10,174 nucleotides of DNA, taken from the NCBI GenBank assembly GCA_029747585.1, contig JAPEVF010001404.1, positions 1 through 10,174 on the forward strand. The letters run 5' to 3'. Each line of letters opens with the position of its first letter. The first letter of the stretch is position 1. Below are positions 8,259 to 10,174 of the stretch, piece after piece. Made by a program: the position numbers and the translations under genes. Source of the stretch: Pleurotus djamor. Its lineage: Eukaryota > Basidiomycota > Agaricomycetes > Agaricales > Pleurotaceae. The notes under the pieces were generated by a model. That model had not been told where the DNA came from and searched no databases. It saw nothing but the letters and a program-made list of their open reading frames with translations.

Positions 8259-8997
8259 ATGGAGTGTATCCTTTCTGTGCGACGGCTACCCGTTCTGTGA
8301 GTTCTGGTTTATGTCATGCCCTCCTCCCCTTTCGCGACGATGTCAATTTTATTCACACTGTACGATATCTCATACGATAAGACCGTATCAGATCATGTGT
8401 ATACCCATCTACAACGGTATCTGAGCTCTGTTTTCCCCTCTTACGTCTGTCTTCCTTGTCTTCTGCCATACTTACGCGCTTTCAGTAGGTCTAGCCAGCA
8501 CGGCCTTGCCAAGATTAACCCTATTCTCTACGGCTATGGTGAGCGTCTTTCCCCTCTCCCGTCCTTTTATGTTTCCGTTCCCTTTGATGACAATCTTATT
8601 CACACTGTATGACTACCCTCCGCCTTACTAGCGAGGGAGGCATGAGTTCATTCTACAACGGTATCTGAGCCTCGCATTTCCGGCATTCCATCTCCAATTT
8701 TTGTCGCACCTGTCTTCAACTTTCGCTGACCTATCCCTGCCGCCTTTTTTAGGTGCTTTGGCCGAGCCTAGTATGTCGTTCGCGCTTGGTTCTATCAGCA
8801 GGAGCTCGGTGATATGTCCTCTTGGACTCGGCCTCAATCTTAGCCCAGAGGAAGGCAATTTGCCACCCATTGGTGGAGCTGTATCGTCGTATGGAAGTGT
8901 CTTATCGAGGTAAGATACATCCTGGAGGTAGTGCATAACTACGAAACAGTCTATGGATCATAGGACGTACATAAACATAAACGGCAATAAGAAATGA
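8259..8997 (+). CDS. Possible tiny spliced gene with two long, mutually similar introns
   Basis: A phase-consistent model is: exon 8259-8296 (ATG, MECILSVRRLPV); intron 8297-8488 (GTGAGT to CAGTAG); exon 8489-8538 (SSQHGLAKINPILYGY); intron 8539-8752 (GTGAGC, CTGAC branch motif, T-rich tract, TTTTTTAG); exon 8753-8909 (starting GALAEPSMSFALGS, later GLNLSPEEGNLPPIGGAVSS); intron from GTAAGA at 8910 to an AG at 8949 or 8963; last exon ending at TAA 8972-8974 or TGA 8995-8997. The product would be about 90 residues of unknown type. The introns of 192 and 214 bases are much longer than the other introns here. The third splice acceptor is the strongest signal. Alternatives are a noncoding RNA, an alternative 3' UTR of the upstream gene, or chance. 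The - strand is also open at 8936-8628. Confidence 0.22.
8339..8670 (+). repeat. Imperfect tandem duplication, period about 245 bases
   Basis: Two blocks repeat in the same order and spacing. Block 1 is 8339-8362 against 8586-8609, 22 of 24 bases identical and containing ttattcacactgta exactly. Block 2 is ctacaacggtatctgagc, exact at 8409-8426 and 8653-8670. The offsets are 247 and 244 bases. Both copies are preceded by ACGGCTA and a GTGAG motif and followed by pyrimidine-rich sequence ending in TAGGT, so similarity probably reaches from about 8285 to about 8490 and from about 8530 to about 8755, with divergence between the blocks. Confidence 0.75.
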
Positions 8998-9062
8998 CCA
9001 CGCTTTATGAAAGATAACATGAGGAAGGACTACATATGGTACAACCGCACAAATACAAAAGA

Positions 9063-10049
9063 TCATCCTAGTCCATTGAACTGGCGAGCCAGTCGATCGA
9101 CTTCGTCCTGAAGTCGGAGGCGTTCAACTTCATCCACTTCGAGTTGCCCGCGGGTAGCCGCAAGCTCTCTTTCCACTCTTCGCATGTGTTCTTCTACGGC
9201 ATCTAACTGACTTGGGCCACGATCGTCTTGTCCGTCGAGCACAGTAGGCTCGGCTTCAGTTCCAGTTCCAGCTACAGTTTCTTGGAGTTGGCCTTGCCCG
9301 ACACCGGCGAGGATGGGGGTCTGAACACCATCGACTGAAGCCACAGGCGCCGATGTTGGATCCGTGAACTGTGCTTCAGCACCGTTCTCGTCAACAGATT
9401 CCGGCGAGCTCCCGAAAGACAGCTCTGGCGTTTTCGGTGTCCCCAAAATCGGGGACAAAGGCAACGGCGACATGAAAGCGTTACCCCACCCAGAATTGTC
9501 GCCAATACCAGCACCATCTTCCATCACTGGGTTGGCCTCAATATGAAGAGGAGGTTCTAGAGCAATATGCCGGCTATCAACGCTATCGCCTCCGCCAAGA
9601 ACAGCAGGAGGATGTGGGGGACTAGGTGGTGGCACTAGAGGTGGTGAAAGTGGTTGACCACCGGGAGTGTGGGCAGATGATATATATGGGCTTTCTGTGC
9701 TATGATTTGGGGATCGGGACCGAGACCGTAAAAGGAGCAGACTGGGAGGTGCACCACTTGGAGAAGGGTTGATCGACGGTGCCACTTCGTGCCCTTCTCC
9801 GTCAATATCCAAGCGTTGTGATTGATGCGGAGATCCCAGAAGCTCGCTCGCGGGATTCAAAGGAGTAGCCAGTACCATTGAAACTGGTCCATCTATATCC
9901 ATGTCGAGGAGGTCGGTTATCGCATCAACCTCAGCGTGGTCGCCGATGCTTGCGTCAACATCGACATGCGCCTCAACGATGAGACTGGTATTATCACCAG
10001 CCGAAGAGCCAGCAGCAGGAGGAGTTCTATCGACCAGGAGTGGAATAAC
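9063..10049 (-). CDS. Pro/Ser-rich, largely disordered protein with C-terminal coiled coil (3' exon, 5' partial)
   Basis: The - strand frame is open from 10049 to the TGA at 9065-9063 (328 codons). A 3' splice acceptor (GCTTAG) ends at 10050, so 10049 is probably an exon start and the gene begins outside the window; if not, the ATG at 9902 (GACATGG context) gives 279 residues. Numbering from that ATG, residues 41-100 are rich in Pro and Ser with an RS run (RSRSRSP, 59-65) and several SP/TP sites, 110-230 are low-complexity and acidic, and 236-279 form a likely coiled coil (VEEHMRRVERELAATRGQ onwards). MDIDGP at the ATG is echoed by LDIDGEG 30 residues later. The 49 residues before the ATG are acidic and Val/Ala-rich. 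I do not recognise the family; a scaffold or nuclear role is only a guess from composition. The gene is convergent with those on its left. Confidence 0.65.
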   Translation of the reverse strand, partial: VIPLLVDRTPPAAGSSAGDNTSLIVEAHVDVDASIGDHAEVDAITDLLDMDIDGPVSMVLATPLNPASELLGSPHQSQRLDIDGEGHEVAPSINPSPSGAPPSLLLLRSRSRSPNHSTESPYISSAHTPGGQPLSPPLVPPPSPPHPPAVLGGGDSVDSRHIALEPPLHIEANPVMEDGAGIGDNSGWGNAFMSPLPLSPILGTPKTPELSFGSSPESVDENGAEAQFTDPTSAPVASVDGVQTPILAGVGQGQLQETVAGTGTEAEPTVLDGQDDRGPSQLDAVEEHMRRVERELAATRGQLEVDEVERLRLQDEVDRLARQFNGLG

Positions 10050-10174
10050 CTAAGCAAGTTGCGCGAGGGATAAGTTGCGTGTAGTAGTAGTGATGTGAGA
10101 TTTGACGACTTGCATTTTGTAGATTGGTCCTGCCCTCCGGGGAAGCCAAGAACAATCGATCAACGATAGATATG
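10050..10174 (-). other. Probable intron or 5' leader of the coiled-coil protein gene
   Basis: Reading the - strand towards the acceptor at 10050, there is a CTCAC branch candidate and a pyrimidine-containing tract before CTTAG. An ATG at 10115-10113 opens a 21-codon frame that runs in phase with the downstream exon and ends exactly in the TAG of the acceptor. It could be an intron segment, or an upstream ORF if there is no intron. No donor for the intron is visible, so it should lie beyond the window edge. Confidence 0.4.

Noticed and set aside
8628..8936. 102-codon - strand ORF
   Set aside because: It lies opposite the candidate exon 8753-8909, would leave under 130 bases for a promoter behind the convergent - strand gene, and shows no recognisable domain.
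1..10174. Biosynthetic cluster, transposon, CRISPR array, tRNA or prokaryotic defence system
   Set aside because: No reverse transcriptase, transposase, terminal repeats, regular repeat-spacer arrays or cloverleaf were seen, and the recognised genes share no pathway.

Overview
The window looks like nuclear DNA of a basidiomycete fungus, most likely an Agaricomycete; I cannot place it more finely. The evidence is short spliceosomal introns of about 50 to 80 bases with GTRNGT-type donors, CT-rich tracts just before start codons, a FunK1-type kinase and a multi-pass membrane protein of a kind common in Agaricomycetes, and no bacterial operon structure, Shine-Dalgarno signals, IS element, CRISPR or recognisable tRNA/rRNA.

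Layout, left to right. 1-497 can be read as the 3' end of a spliced + strand gene I do not recognise. 498-1322 has no convincing gene, but carries two intron-like blocks on the - strand whose flanking frames do not connect, which suggests a decayed gene. 1323-2078 (+) encodes a single-exon DJ-1/PfpI-type protein with an N-terminal signal sequence. 2561-4056 (+, one intron) encodes a multi-pass membrane protein ending in FIPHI. 4057-4748 holds unassigned sequence followed by a TATA box and CT-rich tract for the next gene. 4749-7306 (+, one intron) encodes a FunK1 kinase with a long acidic insert in its catalytic domain. 7579-8070 (+, one intron) encodes a 143-residue single-pass membrane protein with a very basic tail.

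8259-8997 contains an imperfect tandem duplication of about 245 bases; the two copies coincide with two intron-like segments of a possible tiny spliced + strand gene. 9063-10049 (-) is the 3' exon of a Pro/Ser-rich protein with a C-terminal coiled coil; its 5' part probably lies outside the window. All recognised genes up to about 9.0 kb are on + and face the last gene tail to tail.

The genes do not form an evident pathway or biosynthetic cluster, so I see no clear new multi-gene system. The points most worth checking are the paired homologous introns near 8.3-8.75 kb, the acidic insert in the kinase and the secreted, probably glycosylated DJ-1 protein.
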